This document shows positions 1 to 6,830 of a stretch of 14,974 nucleotides of DNA, piece after piece. The DNA comes from CALMEC01 sp964393105 (GTDB taxonomy: Bacteria > Actinomycetota > Thermoleophilia > Miltoncostaeales > Miltoncostaeaceae): NCBI GenBank assembly GCA_964393105.1, contig CAYMSM010000046.1, forward strand, positions 1 to 14,974, written 5' to 3'. Position 1 is the first letter of the stretch. Each line of letters opens with the position of its first letter. The position numbers and the translations under genes are program-made. A model generated the notes under the pieces. The model saw only the letters and a program-made list of their open reading frames with translations. It was not told where the DNA came from and did not search any database.

Positions 1-60
1 AAAACTCCGCCGGATTCGGTGCGCTGGTGGGGGAGCGGTCGCCTCGGGGGCTGTGTCCTC

Positions 61-95
61 GCCTGCGCCCATACTGACAAGTATGGGGCGCAGGC
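61..95. repeat. Long near-perfect hairpin downstream of the sigma factor gene
   Basis: Bases 61-75 and 80-95 form a 15-bp stem (left arm GCCTGCGCCCATACT) closed by a GACA tetraloop, with a single bulged G in the right arm. It lies about 145 bases beyond the stop of the leftward sigma gene. No T-run follows it directly on either strand; the nearest is TTTTT about 20 bases to the right on the + strand. It could be a transcription terminator for a gene entering from the left, a stable RNA 3' end, or a REP-like element. No coding sequence or tRNA is visible in 1-239. Confidence 0.5.
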
Positions 96-239
96 TGCGT
101 CCTTGTCCGGCGGGTTTTTCACTCGCCATATCGTCAAGGGACTTGTGAGACAGAGCACTAGGCACTTCCCACAAAATGGCGGGAAAAACTCTTCAAATCA
201 AGCAGACTGCGGACCCAGTCGGGCCAGTTGGACCAGCGA

Positions 240-1319
240 CTACTGCAGGCGGGCGGCCTCGGCCATGCTGGCCAGCTTCTGGAGCGACTGGTGCTCGACT
301 TGCCGGATGCGCTCGCGCGTGACGTTGAACATGCGACCCAGCTCGTCGAGCGTACGCGGCTTCTCGCCGCCCAGTCCGTAGCGCAGCTCGAGGACGCGAC
401 GCTCACGGTAGGACAGCTGGTCCAGAAGATCGCCGAGCGCCTCGTGGCGAAGCGCCGTCTCAGCGGCTGCCTCCGGGGCGACCGAGTTCTCGTCGGCCAA
501 GAAGCGGACGAACTCCGCCTCCTCGTCCTCGCCGACGGGCTTTTCGAGCGATACGATCGGCTGCGCGCTTCGCAGGATGTCCTCGACCTCCTCCGGCGGG
601 AGGCCGGTGGCCTCACCCAGCTCCTCGACGGTGGGTTCACGACCGAGCTGCCCGATCAGCACGCGCTCCGCACGGCTGATCTGGTTGAGCTTCTCGACAA
701 CGTGGACCGGGATGCGGATCGTGCGGCCCTTGTCTGCGAGGGCACGCGTCACCGCCTGCCGGATCCACCACGTCGCGTAGGTGGAGAACTTGAACCCGCG
801 CCGCCAGTCGAACTTCTCGACCGCGCGCACCAGGCCGAGCGTGCCCTCTTGGATCAGGTCCAGGAACGGCAGGCCGCGGCCGCGGTATGCCTTCGCGATG
901 GAAACGACGAGACGTAGGTTGGCTTCGACCATCCGGCGCTTCGCGTCCGGGTCGCCGAGCTCGATGCGCTTGGCGAGGCTCACCTCCTGAGCCGCGGTCA
1001 ACAGTGGAACGCGTCCGATGTCCTTGAGGAAAAGCTGCAGGGCGTCCGTCGTCTGCTCGACGGCGGGGTGGTGGCGGCGGTTGCGCTCGGCCTCCTCGAT
1101 CTCGGCCGCGCGTGCGCGGGCCTCGATGACATCGAGGATGTCGACGCCGAGCTCGTCGAGGTGCTGGTAGAGCTCCGCCTGCGCCGCCGCGTCGAGGTTG
1201 AGGCTGTCGAACGCCTCGCCGACCTCCTCCACACTCAGAAACCCAAGCTCTTGTCCGCGGGAGATGAGGGCGCGAAGCTCGCCTTCGTAGATCAGCTCTT
1301 GAAGTCCCGTTGCGTCCAT
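240..1319 (-). CDS. rpoD: RpoD-like sigma-70 family RNA polymerase sigma factor
   Basis: This is a primary-type sigma factor that directs RNA polymerase to -10/-35 promoters. Numbered from the ATG at 1319 (359 residues), it has a short region 1.1-like N-terminus (about 4-60, with LQELIYEGELRALISRGQEL) and region 1.2 with the DALQLFLKDIGRVPLLT motif (about 91-121). Region 2 (about 129-205) contains NLRLVVSIAKAY, the LIQEGTLGL core-binding segment and FKFSTYATWWIRQA, the -10 reading and melting helix. Region 3 follows, then region 4 (about 300-352), whose helix-turn-helix TLDELGRMFNVTRERIRQVE reads the -35. All regions of a group 1/2 sigma factor are present and no frame is broken. An in-frame GTG at 1346 would add nine residues; neither start has a well-spaced Shine-Dalgarno. 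The region 1.1-like segment argues for a primary rather than an alternative sigma factor, but it is short, so a group 2 paralogue is possible. It is divergent from the OmpA-domain gene. Confidence 0.93.
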   Translation of the reverse strand: MDATGLQELIYEGELRALISRGQELGFLSVEEVGEAFDSLNLDAAAQAELYQHLDELGVDILDVIEARARAAEIEEAERNRRHHPAVEQTTDALQLFLKDIGRVPLLTAAQEVSLAKRIELGDPDAKRRMVEANLRLVVSIAKAYRGRGLPFLDLIQEGTLGLVRAVEKFDWRRGFKFSTYATWWIRQAVTRALADKGRTIRIPVHVVEKLNQISRAERVLIGQLGREPTVEELGEATGLPPEEVEDILRSAQPIVSLEKPVGEDEEAEFVRFLADENSVAPEAAAETALRHEALGDLLDQLSYRERRVLELRYGLGGEKPRTLDELGRMFNVTRERIRQVEHQSLQKLASMAEAARLQ

Positions 1320-1613
1320 CCTTTTCTCGATGTTGCCGTGCCGCACAAAGGTGCCACGGTGGCCTTGGCGCCACCTGGTGGGTACCGCACGTCACCCGGG
1401 TCTCAACGTGTCGGCATCCCCGTCGTGGACGACACCGCCGGGCACCTCACCGAACCACGTCAACGAATTGGGGGAGTGTAGACGTAATCGTGCCGTTCGT
1501 ACAGGGTCCCGAGTTGCCTCCGTGGGAAGAGAGAGATCGTACCGCTCGCCCGCCGGGCCGACCGACGGTCAATGTAAGCTTGTTGGCGTCCACAGCGTGT
1601 TCGGGGGCGGTTG
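1320..1613. other. Intergenic region between the divergent sigma and OmpA-domain genes
   Basis: This 294-base spacer must carry promoters in both directions. On the rightward strand TAAGCT at 1575-1580 fits the TANNNT -10 pattern, but I see no matching -35. On the leftward strand TTGACG (1463 down to 1458) resembles a -35, without a good -10 at 16-18 bases. No RNA gene or convincing small ORF was seen. These promoter readings are weak. Confidence 0.3.
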
Positions 1614-2171
1614 ATGGCACAGCCACGACGAGAGCGTTCCACTGCTTCGGGTCCGGCCGGATGGATCGTCCTGCTCGGGCTCATGGTGCTGGCGCTCATC
1701 ATCGCCACCGCCAGCGACGGATGCGGCACGGACGAGACGTCACCTGCCGCGCAGTCGCCGACGCCGACGAGCCCGACCGGCACAGGATCCGCAGCTGGAG
1801 TCGCCGCCCAGCAGGTGATCGATCAGATCAACACAGTGCTCAAGACGGGTGGCCTGCCGTTCGTGGTTGGCAAATCCGAGTTGGCCCCTGCCAGCGCAGC
1901 GACGCTCGATCAGATCGCAGTCAGCCTCAAGGACAACGCCGCGGTCAAGGCCGAGGTGCGGGGGTTTACCGACGACCAGGGCGACGCGGCCAAGAACCAG
2001 CAGCTCAGCCTCGCCCGGGCGCAGGCGGTGGTCGACTATCTGGTACTGAAGGGTGGGATCGCCGCCGGTAGGCTCACGGCGAACGGCCTCGGCGAGACGA
2101 ACCCCATCGCACCCAACGACACGGAGGCCGGGCGAACGCAGAACCGGCGCGTGGAATTCGCGCTGTCCTGA
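1614..2171 (+). CDS. Membrane-anchored OmpA-family (peptidoglycan-binding) protein
   Basis: The protein is 185 residues from the ATG at 1614; a TTG one codon earlier is also in frame, and the G-rich GGGGGCGG just upstream can serve as a ribosome site. It has a basic N-terminus, one hydrophobic segment (about 17-33, WIVLLGLMVLALIIATA), a Ser/Thr/Pro linker (about 38-60) and an OmpA C-terminal domain (about 66-184). The domain carries GFTDDQGD, NQQLSLARAQAVVDYL and TEAGRTQNRRVEF. Asp120 and Arg135 have the 15-residue spacing of the Asp271/Arg286 pair that binds diaminopimelate in Acinetobacter OmpA, so peptidoglycan binding is likely. The usual His of the GHTD motif is Phe here. With a single N-terminal helix it would be anchored in the plasma membrane facing the wall, not an outer-membrane barrel. 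It could tether the wall or serve as an envelope scaffold; the partner is unknown. Confidence 0.88.
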   Translation: MAQPRRERSTASGPAGWIVLLGLMVLALIIATASDGCGTDETSPAAQSPTPTSPTGTGSAAGVAAQQVIDQINTVLKTGGLPFVVGKSELAPASAATLDQIAVSLKDNAAVKAEVRGFTDDQGDAAKNQQLSLARAQAVVDYLVLKGGIAAGRLTANGLGETNPIAPNDTEAGRTQNRRVEFALS

Positions 2172-2177
2172 CGTTGG

Positions 2178-2193
2178 CGAGCCCCAAGGCTCG
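2178..2193 (+). terminator. Possible terminator hairpin after the OmpA-domain gene
   Basis: CGAGCC (2178-2183) and GGCTCG (2188-2193) form a perfect 6-bp GC-rich stem with a CCAA loop, six bases after the stop codon. There is no T-tract, so factor-independent termination is uncertain. Confidence 0.35.
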
Positions 2194-2204
2194 GCTGAGC
2201 TCGT

Positions 2205-2388
2205 GGGGTGGATGCTAAGCCTGGATCCACCGCCCCTCGCGGCGCTGATGCGCGCGGATCGCCGTCGCCATACGGGTTCGGGGTCAACCCGAAGGATGCA
2301 CCCTGCGGGTGCTCCCCCGCACCCGCCTGACTCGGCGCCCGCACGCCCCGCATCCACGATTGTCGGTGGATCCAGGCTAAATCACCCC
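2205..2388. repeat. Structured intergenic element bounded by a 15-bp inverted repeat
   Basis: AGCCTGGATCCACCG at 2218-2232 is repeated exactly inverted at 2364-2378. Pairing continues outward with GGGG-T-GAT (2205-2213, one bulged G) against ATCACCCC (2381-2388), giving about 23 pairs around a 131-base interior. Each arm can also fold on itself: GGTGGAT/ATCCACC at 2207-2213/2225-2231, and ATCCAC/GTGGAT at 2352-2357/2366-2371. The interior contains hairpins TTCGGG/CCCGAA (2277-2282/2288-2293), GCACCC/GGGTGC (2298-2303/2307-2312) and a competing GCGGGTGC/GCACCCGC (2305-2312/2319-2326). It ends 23 bases before the MFS start. It could be a small RNA, a cis-regulatory leader of the MFS gene, or a MITE-like element; I recognise no known family. 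Confidence 0.55.
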
Positions 2389-2411
2389 CGAAGCTTGGCA
2401 ACAATGGGCTC

Positions 2412-3773
2412 ATGAACCGGTTGCATGAGCGCGTCCCTGCCGCGTGGCGTCGGCGGGCCGTGGCGTTTGTCGTCGGGCTCGTGCTCGCCGACTCGGCGGT
2501 CGTCATCCTCGCATTGCCCGCGATCTACCGTGAGTTCTCCGCGGAGGTCGCCGATGTCGCGTGGGTCGTCACCGCGTTCAACCTCGCGCTCGCTGCCGCA
2601 GCAATCCCAGCGGCGCTGCTCGTCAAGCGGATCGCCGCCGCCCGGCTGTGTACGGTCGGCATCATCGTGTTCGCGGCGGCGTCGCTCGCCTGCGCTGTGG
2701 CACCGTCGTTAGGCGTGCTCATCGGCGCCAGGTCACTGCAAGGTCTGGCAGGTGCCGCGGCGATCTGCGCGGCGCTCGAGCTCTTGCCACAGGTCGCGGG
2801 GGGCGAGCGCGGCGCAGCGCGATCGTGGGCAGCGGCCGGTATCGCTGGAGCTGCACTCGGCCCCGCGATCGGGGGGGTCCTCACGCAGGTGTTCTCGTGG
2901 CAGGCGATCTTCATCCTGCAGGTGCCTCTGGCCCTCGCGCCGCTTCTGTTCATCGGTTTCAGCGGAGCGCGGACCCCGGTGGTCCCTGCGGGTCGACCTC
3001 ACATCGCGGCGAACGCCGCGCTGGCGCTGCTTTCGGCGGGACTGACGGCCGCGCTGTTTCTGATCGTGTTGCTTCTGATCGAGGGCTGGGGCATGTCGCC
3101 GCTCGCCGCGGCGGCCGTGGTGTCCGTAATCCCGGCGGCCTCGATTCTGGTCTGGCCGCTCGAGCGCCGCCTCGGAACCGCGCGGGTGCGAGCTGCCGCA
3201 GGGGCGCTTGTGGGGGCGGGTGGTCTTGCCGCGCTCGGCGTCATGCCCGGGGTAGGGTGGGGATGGACGGTGCCCGCACAGGTGCTCGTGGGCGCAGGAC
3301 TCGCCCTCTCGCTCGGAGGATTGACCGAGGCGGCGCTCGCGGGCCGCTCGCGGCCGGCGCTCCACGGCGGGGTCACCATCGCGTCCCGACACGCAGGGAT
3401 CGTGCTCGGACTCCTGCTCCTGACGCCCGTGCTCGTCGCTGACCTCGATCTGCAACGCTCGCGGGCAGAGCAGAAGGGCGTTGAACTGGTCATCGACTCC
3501 AGGATCGATCCATCGACCAAGTTGCGGCTGGCGGCCAAGCTGGCCTCCGACGTCTCGCGCTCGCCCGGCCGGCTGCCGGACGTCCGACGGACGATCGACG
3601 CGCTCGACGCCGACCCGAAGGAGCGTCCCGGACTCTCGGCGCTGGCGGACCGCTTGGACGATCGGCTGGGCGCCGCCGCAACCAGCTCGTTCTCGCGCTC
3701 GTTCCTGTTGGCCGCGCTCCTGGCGCTCGCCGGCCTCGTGCCCATCGCAGCCGCGCGCGAGGTGCGCCTGTGA
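2412..3773 (+). CDS. MFS transporter, DHA2/drug-exporter-like
   Basis: This is a 453-residue polytopic membrane protein of the major facilitator superfamily, probably a proton-coupled exporter. The N-half has VVGLVLADSAVVILALPAI (helix 1), DVAWVVTAFNLALAAAAIPAALL and ARSLQGLAGAAAICAALELLP. It also has the antiporter motif C at about 146-157 (GAALGPAIGGVL), the hallmark of drug:H+ antiporters. A further set of helices runs to about 345. Between the last two helices is a hydrophilic segment of about 80 residues (347-427), rich in Asp and Arg (LDLQRSRAEQKGVELVIDSR through ALADRLDDRLG), followed by a final helix (about 430-447). This loop is unusually long and is probably extracytoplasmic. The stop overlaps the GTG of the next gene by four bases (GTGA), so the two are translationally coupled. 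The ATG at 2412 lacks an obvious Shine-Dalgarno. The substrate cannot be told from sequence. Confidence 0.85.
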   Translation: MNRLHERVPAAWRRRAVAFVVGLVLADSAVVILALPAIYREFSAEVADVAWVVTAFNLALAAAAIPAALLVKRIAAARLCTVGIIVFAAASLACAVAPSLGVLIGARSLQGLAGAAAICAALELLPQVAGGERGAARSWAAAGIAGAALGPAIGGVLTQVFSWQAIFILQVPLALAPLLFIGFSGARTPVVPAGRPHIAANAALALLSAGLTAALFLIVLLLIEGWGMSPLAAAAVVSVIPAASILVWPLERRLGTARVRAAAGALVGAGGLAALGVMPGVGWGWTVPAQVLVGAGLALSLGGLTEAALAGRSRPALHGGVTIASRHAGIVLGLLLLTPVLVADLDLQRSRAEQKGVELVIDSRIDPSTKLRLAAKLASDVSRSPGRLPDVRRTIDALDADPKERPGLSALADRLDDRLGAAATSSFSRSFLLAALLALAGLVPIAAAREVRL

Positions 3774-4216
3774 GGCCCCGCTGGGTGATCGCGGCCGCAG
3801 CGGCGCTGGGCCTGGCGGTGCCGGGGGTATACGTCGCGCTGGGCGGGGGTTCATACGATGCGCCGCGCGTCGCCGATCCTTGCCAGACACGGGAGTGGCG
3901 CAACCCTGGCGGCATCGAGCGCGTCGCCGAGCAGATCGTGCTGTCCACCCTGGACGGCGTGGCGTGCGAGGTCGGGTCGAGTCGCGAGGAGCTGGTGCTC
4001 GCACTTGCAAGCGATGCGTCGCGCGCGGCCTTCGCCCGTGACCACGGCCTGGATGACGACGGCCTGGAACGCGTGGCCCGACGTGGGCTGGGTCGAGCGA
4101 TCGACGATGCCGAGGGCGCAGGCGCGCTCGCGGGCTGGCAGGCGGCGCTGCTTCGTCAAGCGGCACGTCGCGTCCCGCTGGAGAGCCTGCTCGACGCCGT
4201 GGGCGTGCTCGGCTGA
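3770..4216 (+). CDS. Small membrane-anchored or secreted protein coupled to the MFS transporter
   Basis: This is a 148-residue protein that I cannot assign to a named family. A GTG start at 3770 overlaps the MFS stop by four bases, which strongly supports the start and joint expression. The N-terminus MRPRWVIAAAAALGLAVPGVYVALGGG is a signal peptide or single membrane anchor. The exported part contains two cysteines (Cys38 in DPCQTREW and Cys66 in DGVACEVG) that could form a disulfide, then a helical segment with REELVLALAS (about 72-81) and a long Ala/Arg/Glu-rich C-terminal half. It probably works on the outer face of the membrane with the transporter, whose long loop would be on the same side; that partnership is inferred from coupling only. 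Confidence 0.75.
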   Translation: MRPRWVIAAAAALGLAVPGVYVALGGGSYDAPRVADPCQTREWRNPGGIERVAEQIVLSTLDGVACEVGSSREELVLALASDASRAAFARDHGLDDDGLERVARRGLGRAIDDAEGAGALAGWQAALLRQAARRVPLESLLDAVGVLG

Positions 4217-4257
4217 CGGGTTCCCCGCTCGACCGGCCGTTTTCGACGCGATGCATC

Positions 4258-4263
4258 TAGACT
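4258..4263 (+). promoter_or_regulatory. Possible -10 element for the DAHP synthase gene
   Basis: TAGACT fits the actinobacterial TANNNT -10 pattern and ends seven bases before the ATG at 4271, which would give a leaderless or near-leaderless transcript. No clear -35 is seen, and the GGGG before the ATG is a poor Shine-Dalgarno. Confidence 0.3.
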
Positions 4264-4270
4264 GCCGGGG

Positions 4271-5647
4271 ATGTCGGTCACCCACGACACTTGGACGCCC
4301 ACGACATGGCGGGGTCTCGCCGCGGCACAGCAGCCGGAATGGCCGAGCGCCCACGCCCTGGAAAGCGCGTGCGAGGAACTGCGTGGCCTTCCGCCGCTGG
4401 TGTTCGCTGGCGAGGCCCGCTCGCTGACCGGCGCCCTGGCTCAGGTGGCCCAGGGCAAGGCCGTCCTGCTGCAGGCGGGCGATTGCGCCGAGTCGTTCCA
4501 TGATCACTCCGCGGTGTCGATCCGCGAGCGCCTGCGCATCCTGCTGCAAATGGCGATCGTGATGATGTACGGCTCCGGGCTTCCGGTGGTCAAGGTGGGT
4601 CGCATGGCCGGGCAGTTCGCCAAACCGCGCACGTCGCCGACGGAGCGCGTCGGCGACGTCGATATCCCGTCGTTTCGCGGGCACATCGTCAACGACGAGG
4701 CGTCGACCGCCGAGGCCCGTATCCCGGACCCGGGGCGCATGGTGCGCGCCTACCACCAGTCGGCATCCACCCTCAATCTGCTGCGCGCGTTCACCAAGGG
4801 CGGGTTCGCCGACCTGTCGCGTGTGCATGCCTGGAACCAGGAGTTCGTGGCGGGCTCGCCCGAGGGTCGCCGCTATGAGCGTCTGGCCGGCGACATCGAG
4901 CGGGCGCTCGCCTTCATGGCGGCCTGCGGAGTGGACCTGGGCGCAAGCCAACACATGCACCAGGTGGATGTGTGGACCAGCCACGAGGCGCTGCTGCTCG
5001 ACTACGAGGAAGCGCTGACCCGAGAGGACTCGCTGACCGGCGACTGGTATGACTGCTCGGCGCACATGTTGTGGATCGGTGATCGTAGCCGCCAGCTCGA
5101 TGGGGCGCACGTGGCGTTCCTCGCGGGCGTGCACAACCCGATCGGGCTCAAGGTCGGCCCGTCCGCAACGACCGACGAGATCGTCGCGCTCTGCGAGCGG
5201 CTCGATCCGGACCGCACGCCGGGGCGCCTGACGCTCGTTCTGAGAATGGGGGCGGAGCGGGTGGGGGAGGCCCTGCCACCCGTCATCCACGCCGTACGCG
5301 ACACCGGCCACCCCGTCGTGTGGGCGTGCGACCCGATGCACGGCAACGGCATCGTCACGACCAACGGCGTCAAGACCCGCAGCTTCGAGGCGATCATGTC
5401 GGAGCTTCGCACGTTTGTCGCGGTGTGCCGTGAGGAGAGCGTTTGGCCAGGCGGTGTGCACCTTGAGTTCACCGGCGAGGATGTCACCGAATGCATCGGC
5501 GGCAGCCACGAGGTCCTGGAGGACGAGCTCGGCGTCCGCTACATGACCCTGTGCGACCCCCGTCTGAACGCCCGCCAGTCCCTGGACCTGGCGTTCCAGA
5601 TCTCCGAGCTGCTGCGCGACCACCGGGAGCCCATCACGGTTCCCTGA
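4271..5647 (+). CDS. Type II 3-deoxy-D-arabino-heptulosonate 7-phosphate (DAHP) synthase
   Basis: This enzyme catalyses the first shikimate pathway step, condensing phosphoenolpyruvate and erythrose 4-phosphate into DAHP in the cytoplasm. At 458 residues it has the usual length of the plant/Mycobacterium class II family. Visible family motifs are LLQAGDCAESF (68-76), KVGRMAGQFAKPR (108-120), HQMHQVDVW-type substrate segment GASQHMHQVDVWTSHEALLL (224-243), AFLAGVHNPIGLKVGPS (282-298), ACDPMHGN (352-359), GGVHLEFTGEDVTECIGG (394-411) and TLCDPRLNARQSLDLAF (426-442). The metal ligands known from the M. tuberculosis enzyme correspond to Cys72, His357, Glu399 and Asp429, and all are present. The N-terminus is short compared with M. 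tuberculosis, whose extension carries part of an allosteric site, so feedback control may differ. No other aromatic amino acid gene lies beside it; it appears monocistronic. It is called aroG or aroH in different actinobacteria. Confidence 0.96.
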   Translation: MSVTHDTWTPTTWRGLAAAQQPEWPSAHALESACEELRGLPPLVFAGEARSLTGALAQVAQGKAVLLQAGDCAESFHDHSAVSIRERLRILLQMAIVMMYGSGLPVVKVGRMAGQFAKPRTSPTERVGDVDIPSFRGHIVNDEASTAEARIPDPGRMVRAYHQSASTLNLLRAFTKGGFADLSRVHAWNQEFVAGSPEGRRYERLAGDIERALAFMAACGVDLGASQHMHQVDVWTSHEALLLDYEEALTREDSLTGDWYDCSAHMLWIGDRSRQLDGAHVAFLAGVHNPIGLKVGPSATTDEIVALCERLDPDRTPGRLTLVLRMGAERVGEALPPVIHAVRDTGHPVVWACDPMHGNGIVTTNGVKTRSFEAIMSELRTFVAVCREESVWPGGVHLEFTGEDVTECIGGSHEVLEDELGVRYMTLCDPRLNARQSLDLAFQISELLRDHREPITVP

Positions 5648-5671
5648 GCGGGATGAGCTGAGTGCTCCCGC
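5648..5671 (+). terminator. Possible terminator hairpin after the DAHP synthase gene
   Basis: GCGGGA (5648-5653) and TCCCGC (5666-5671) make a perfect 6-bp stem with a 12-base loop directly after the stop codon. There is no T-tract, so this is only a candidate. Confidence 0.35.
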
Positions 5672-5749
5672 CCAATAGTCTCGATGGCATCCGGCGGCTG
5701 CAAGTTCCGGCTGGATTTCCTGGCGGGAGGATTGTGCCTCGAGCCACGC

Positions 5750-5788
5750 TTGACGTCCGCCAAGAGTGATGCAAGCATGACGTCATGC
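5750..5788 (+). promoter_or_regulatory. Promoter and palindromic operator of vapBC
   Basis: TTGACG at 5750-5755 is a good -35. A weak -10, AAGCAT, lies 17 bases on (5773-5778), which would place transcription start close to the ATG at 5785, suggesting a leaderless mRNA. The perfect 14-bp palindrome GCATGACGTCATGC (5775-5788) covers the -10 and the start codon. Its core TGACGTC also occurs at the -35 (5751-5757). Ribbon-helix-helix antitoxins of VapB type bind such palindromes to repress their own operon, so this is a likely autoregulatory operator. Confidence 0.5.
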
Positions 5789-6006
5789 ATAAGACCCAGA
5801 TCTACATCGATGATGAGCTCGACGCCGCCTTGCGCGACGAGGCGGCGCTTCGATCTGTGTCGCGTGCGGAGCTGATCCGCAACCTCTTGTGGGCCCAGTT
5901 GCGGCCCACGCCAATGCACGCGCAAGGAGGCCTCGACAGTATCGTCGGTTCACTCGACATCGAGCCGTTCGACGTCGACGAGGCGGTGTACGGACCTCGG
6001 GGATAG
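5785..6006 (+). CDS. vapB: VapB-type ribbon-helix-helix antitoxin
   Basis: This is a 73-residue antitoxin. The N-terminus MHKTQIYIDDELDAALRDEA gives the beta strand (KTQIYID) and first helix of a ribbon-helix-helix DNA-binding domain, and SRAELIRNLLWAQL (about 26-39) gives the second helix. The C-terminal part (LDIEPFDVDEAVYGPRG) is acidic and probably wraps the toxin active site. It precedes the PIN-domain toxin by five bases, the standard antitoxin-first order. The ATG start lies in the palindromic operator, matching autorepression. Which antitoxin subfamily it belongs to cannot be fixed without a search. Confidence 0.85.
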   Translation: MHKTQIYIDDELDAALRDEAALRSVSRAELIRNLLWAQLRPTPMHAQGGLDSIVGSLDIEPFDVDEAVYGPRG

Positions 6007-6011
6007 CACAG

Positions 6012-6419
6012 GTGGTGTTCGTAGACACGAGCTTCTTCATCGCGCTCCAGGCTCTGCGTGACACGCGTCACGGGGACGCGCGGTCGCTCTGGCGAGATTG
6101 TTCGGAGCGCCTCGTCACCACGAATCACGTCGTTGGGGAAACATGGACCGGCCTTCGCAGACGGGCGGGACATCACGCGGCCTCGACGTTCTATCGGGCG
6201 GCGATCGCCGAGCCCCGGATGTCCGTCGTCTCCGTGAGCGCGGAGTTGGAGCGGGTCGCGTGGCGGTGGCTTCTGCAGCGCGACGAACGCGAGTACTCGT
6301 TCGTCGACGCTACGAGCTTCGCGTTCATGCGCGACAAGAAGATCACGGACGCACTGGCGTTCGACGGCGACTTCGCAGCCGCCGGCTTCGTCGAGCGGAG
6401 ACCGTTCACAAGGGCGTGA
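6012..6419 (+). CDS. vapC: VapC-type PIN-domain ribonuclease toxin
   Basis: This is a 135-residue PIN-domain toxin, a magnesium-dependent RNase that typically cleaves tRNA or rRNA unless bound by VapB. The acidic active-site residues are all in place: Asp5 (VFVDTSFFIAL), Glu43 (NHVVGETWT), Asp99 (YSFVDATSFAFM) and Asp118/Asp120 (ALAFDGDFAAAGF). I place the start at the GTG at 6012, five bases after the vapB stop, because the conserved N-terminal strand begins there; a second GTG at 6015 is also possible. GGGG at 5999-6002 may act as the ribosome site. The frame is open further upstream, but that part is only vapB in another frame. The pair looks intact and functional. Confidence 0.9.
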   Translation: MVFVDTSFFIALQALRDTRHGDARSLWRDCSERLVTTNHVVGETWTGLRRRAGHHAASTFYRAAIAEPRMSVVSVSAELERVAWRWLLQRDEREYSFVDATSFAFMRDKKITDALAFDGDFAAAGFVERRPFTRA

Positions 6420-6720
6420 GACGAGCGTGGGGTTGCGCTCCACGACTTCGACATTGAGTTCAGGCCACCCTTGGATCGTAAGCCCGATTCTCGGGCCCCC
6501 TGAGCGCACGCAAACTGCAGTTATGTCGCTCCGCGAGTTCCGGCGAATCCGTCGGACCCGCCTCCCTACCGGCGACCCATCGCGGCAAAGATTGCCGTCC
6601 ACTTGCAGCCGTCGGATCGCAAAGGCCCTTCCGACGCAGACCCTGGGCGCGCGGCGCGTATGGTGTTGGCATTAAACACCCGCGGACTCCTCCCGCTCGT
6701 GCCATCGGCGGACGGGATTC

Positions 6721-6775
6721 GGGAGGCACCGCAATGTCGTGAGAACCGGAAGCGTAAGACGCTTGGATACCTCCC
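6721..6775 (+). promoter_or_regulatory. Candidate cis-regulatory RNA fold in the operon leader
   Basis: GGGAGG (6721-6726) pairs with CCTCCC (6770-6775) to close a 55-base element. Inside, AAGCGT (6750-6755) and ACGCTT (6759-6764) form a perfect 6-bp triloop hairpin that extends by CC/GG (6746-6747/6765-6766) past a GG bulge. About 19 unpaired bases (6727-6745) remain on the 5' side, a layout like a small aptamer. It matches no riboswitch family I can name. Confidence 0.35.
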
Positions 6776-6802
6776 CGACCCAACGGCCTCTGGTCTCCCG
6801 CC

Positions 6803-6821
6803 CTTGGCGATCACGCCGAGG
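6803..6821 (+). promoter_or_regulatory. Hairpin covering the ribosome binding site of the operon's first gene
   Basis: CTTGGCG (6803-6809) pairs with CGCCGAG (6814-6820), one pair being G-T, around an ATCA loop. The Shine-Dalgarno GAGG (6818-6821), nine bases before the GTG at 6831, lies in the 3' arm. Folding would hide the ribosome site, which suggests translational control. Confidence 0.45.
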
Positions 6822-6830
6822 TCTGGCACG

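Larger units (their letters stand above)
6420..6830 (+). promoter_or_regulatory. Gene-free 411-base leader region with several hairpins upstream of the biosynthetic operon
   Basis: I see no convincing coding sequence on either strand. Stems present are CGTGG/CCACG just after vapC (6426-6430/6440-6444), CGGCAA/TTGCCG with a triloop (6583-6588/6592-6597), CGTCGGA/TCCGACG (6610-6616/6630-6636), and the two described separately at 6721-6775 and 6803-6820. Possible -10-like TATGGT is at 6659-6664 without a -35. The region probably carries the promoter and an untranslated leader of the seven-gene operon. Confidence 0.45.

Noticed and set aside
1..239. Possible tRNA at the left edge
   Set aside because: No T-loop motif, anticodon arm or CCA-proximal acceptor pairing could be built; only the hairpin at 61-95 stands out.
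2733..4256. Long antisense open frame (507 codons) across the MFS gene
   Set aside because: Arg/Pro-rich composition typical of an antisense shadow, against a clear membrane protein on the + strand.
3851..5623. Long open frame (590 codons) antisense to the DAHP synthase and the small exported protein
   Set aside because: It is a shadow of GC-rich coding on the other strand: its translation is Arg/His/Gln-rich with no recognisable domain, while the + strand encodes a complete enzyme.
6420..6720. Attachment site or insertion-sequence remnant next to vapBC
   Set aside because: No direct repeats, tRNA end, transposase or integrase fragment found; only short local hairpins.
6603..6830. N-terminal extension of the dehydrogenase to the upstream in-frame ATG
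   Set aside because: The 76 extra residues look like translated non-coding DNA, with hairpins in the DNA, and the GTG at 6831 has a well-placed GAGG and fits the family start.
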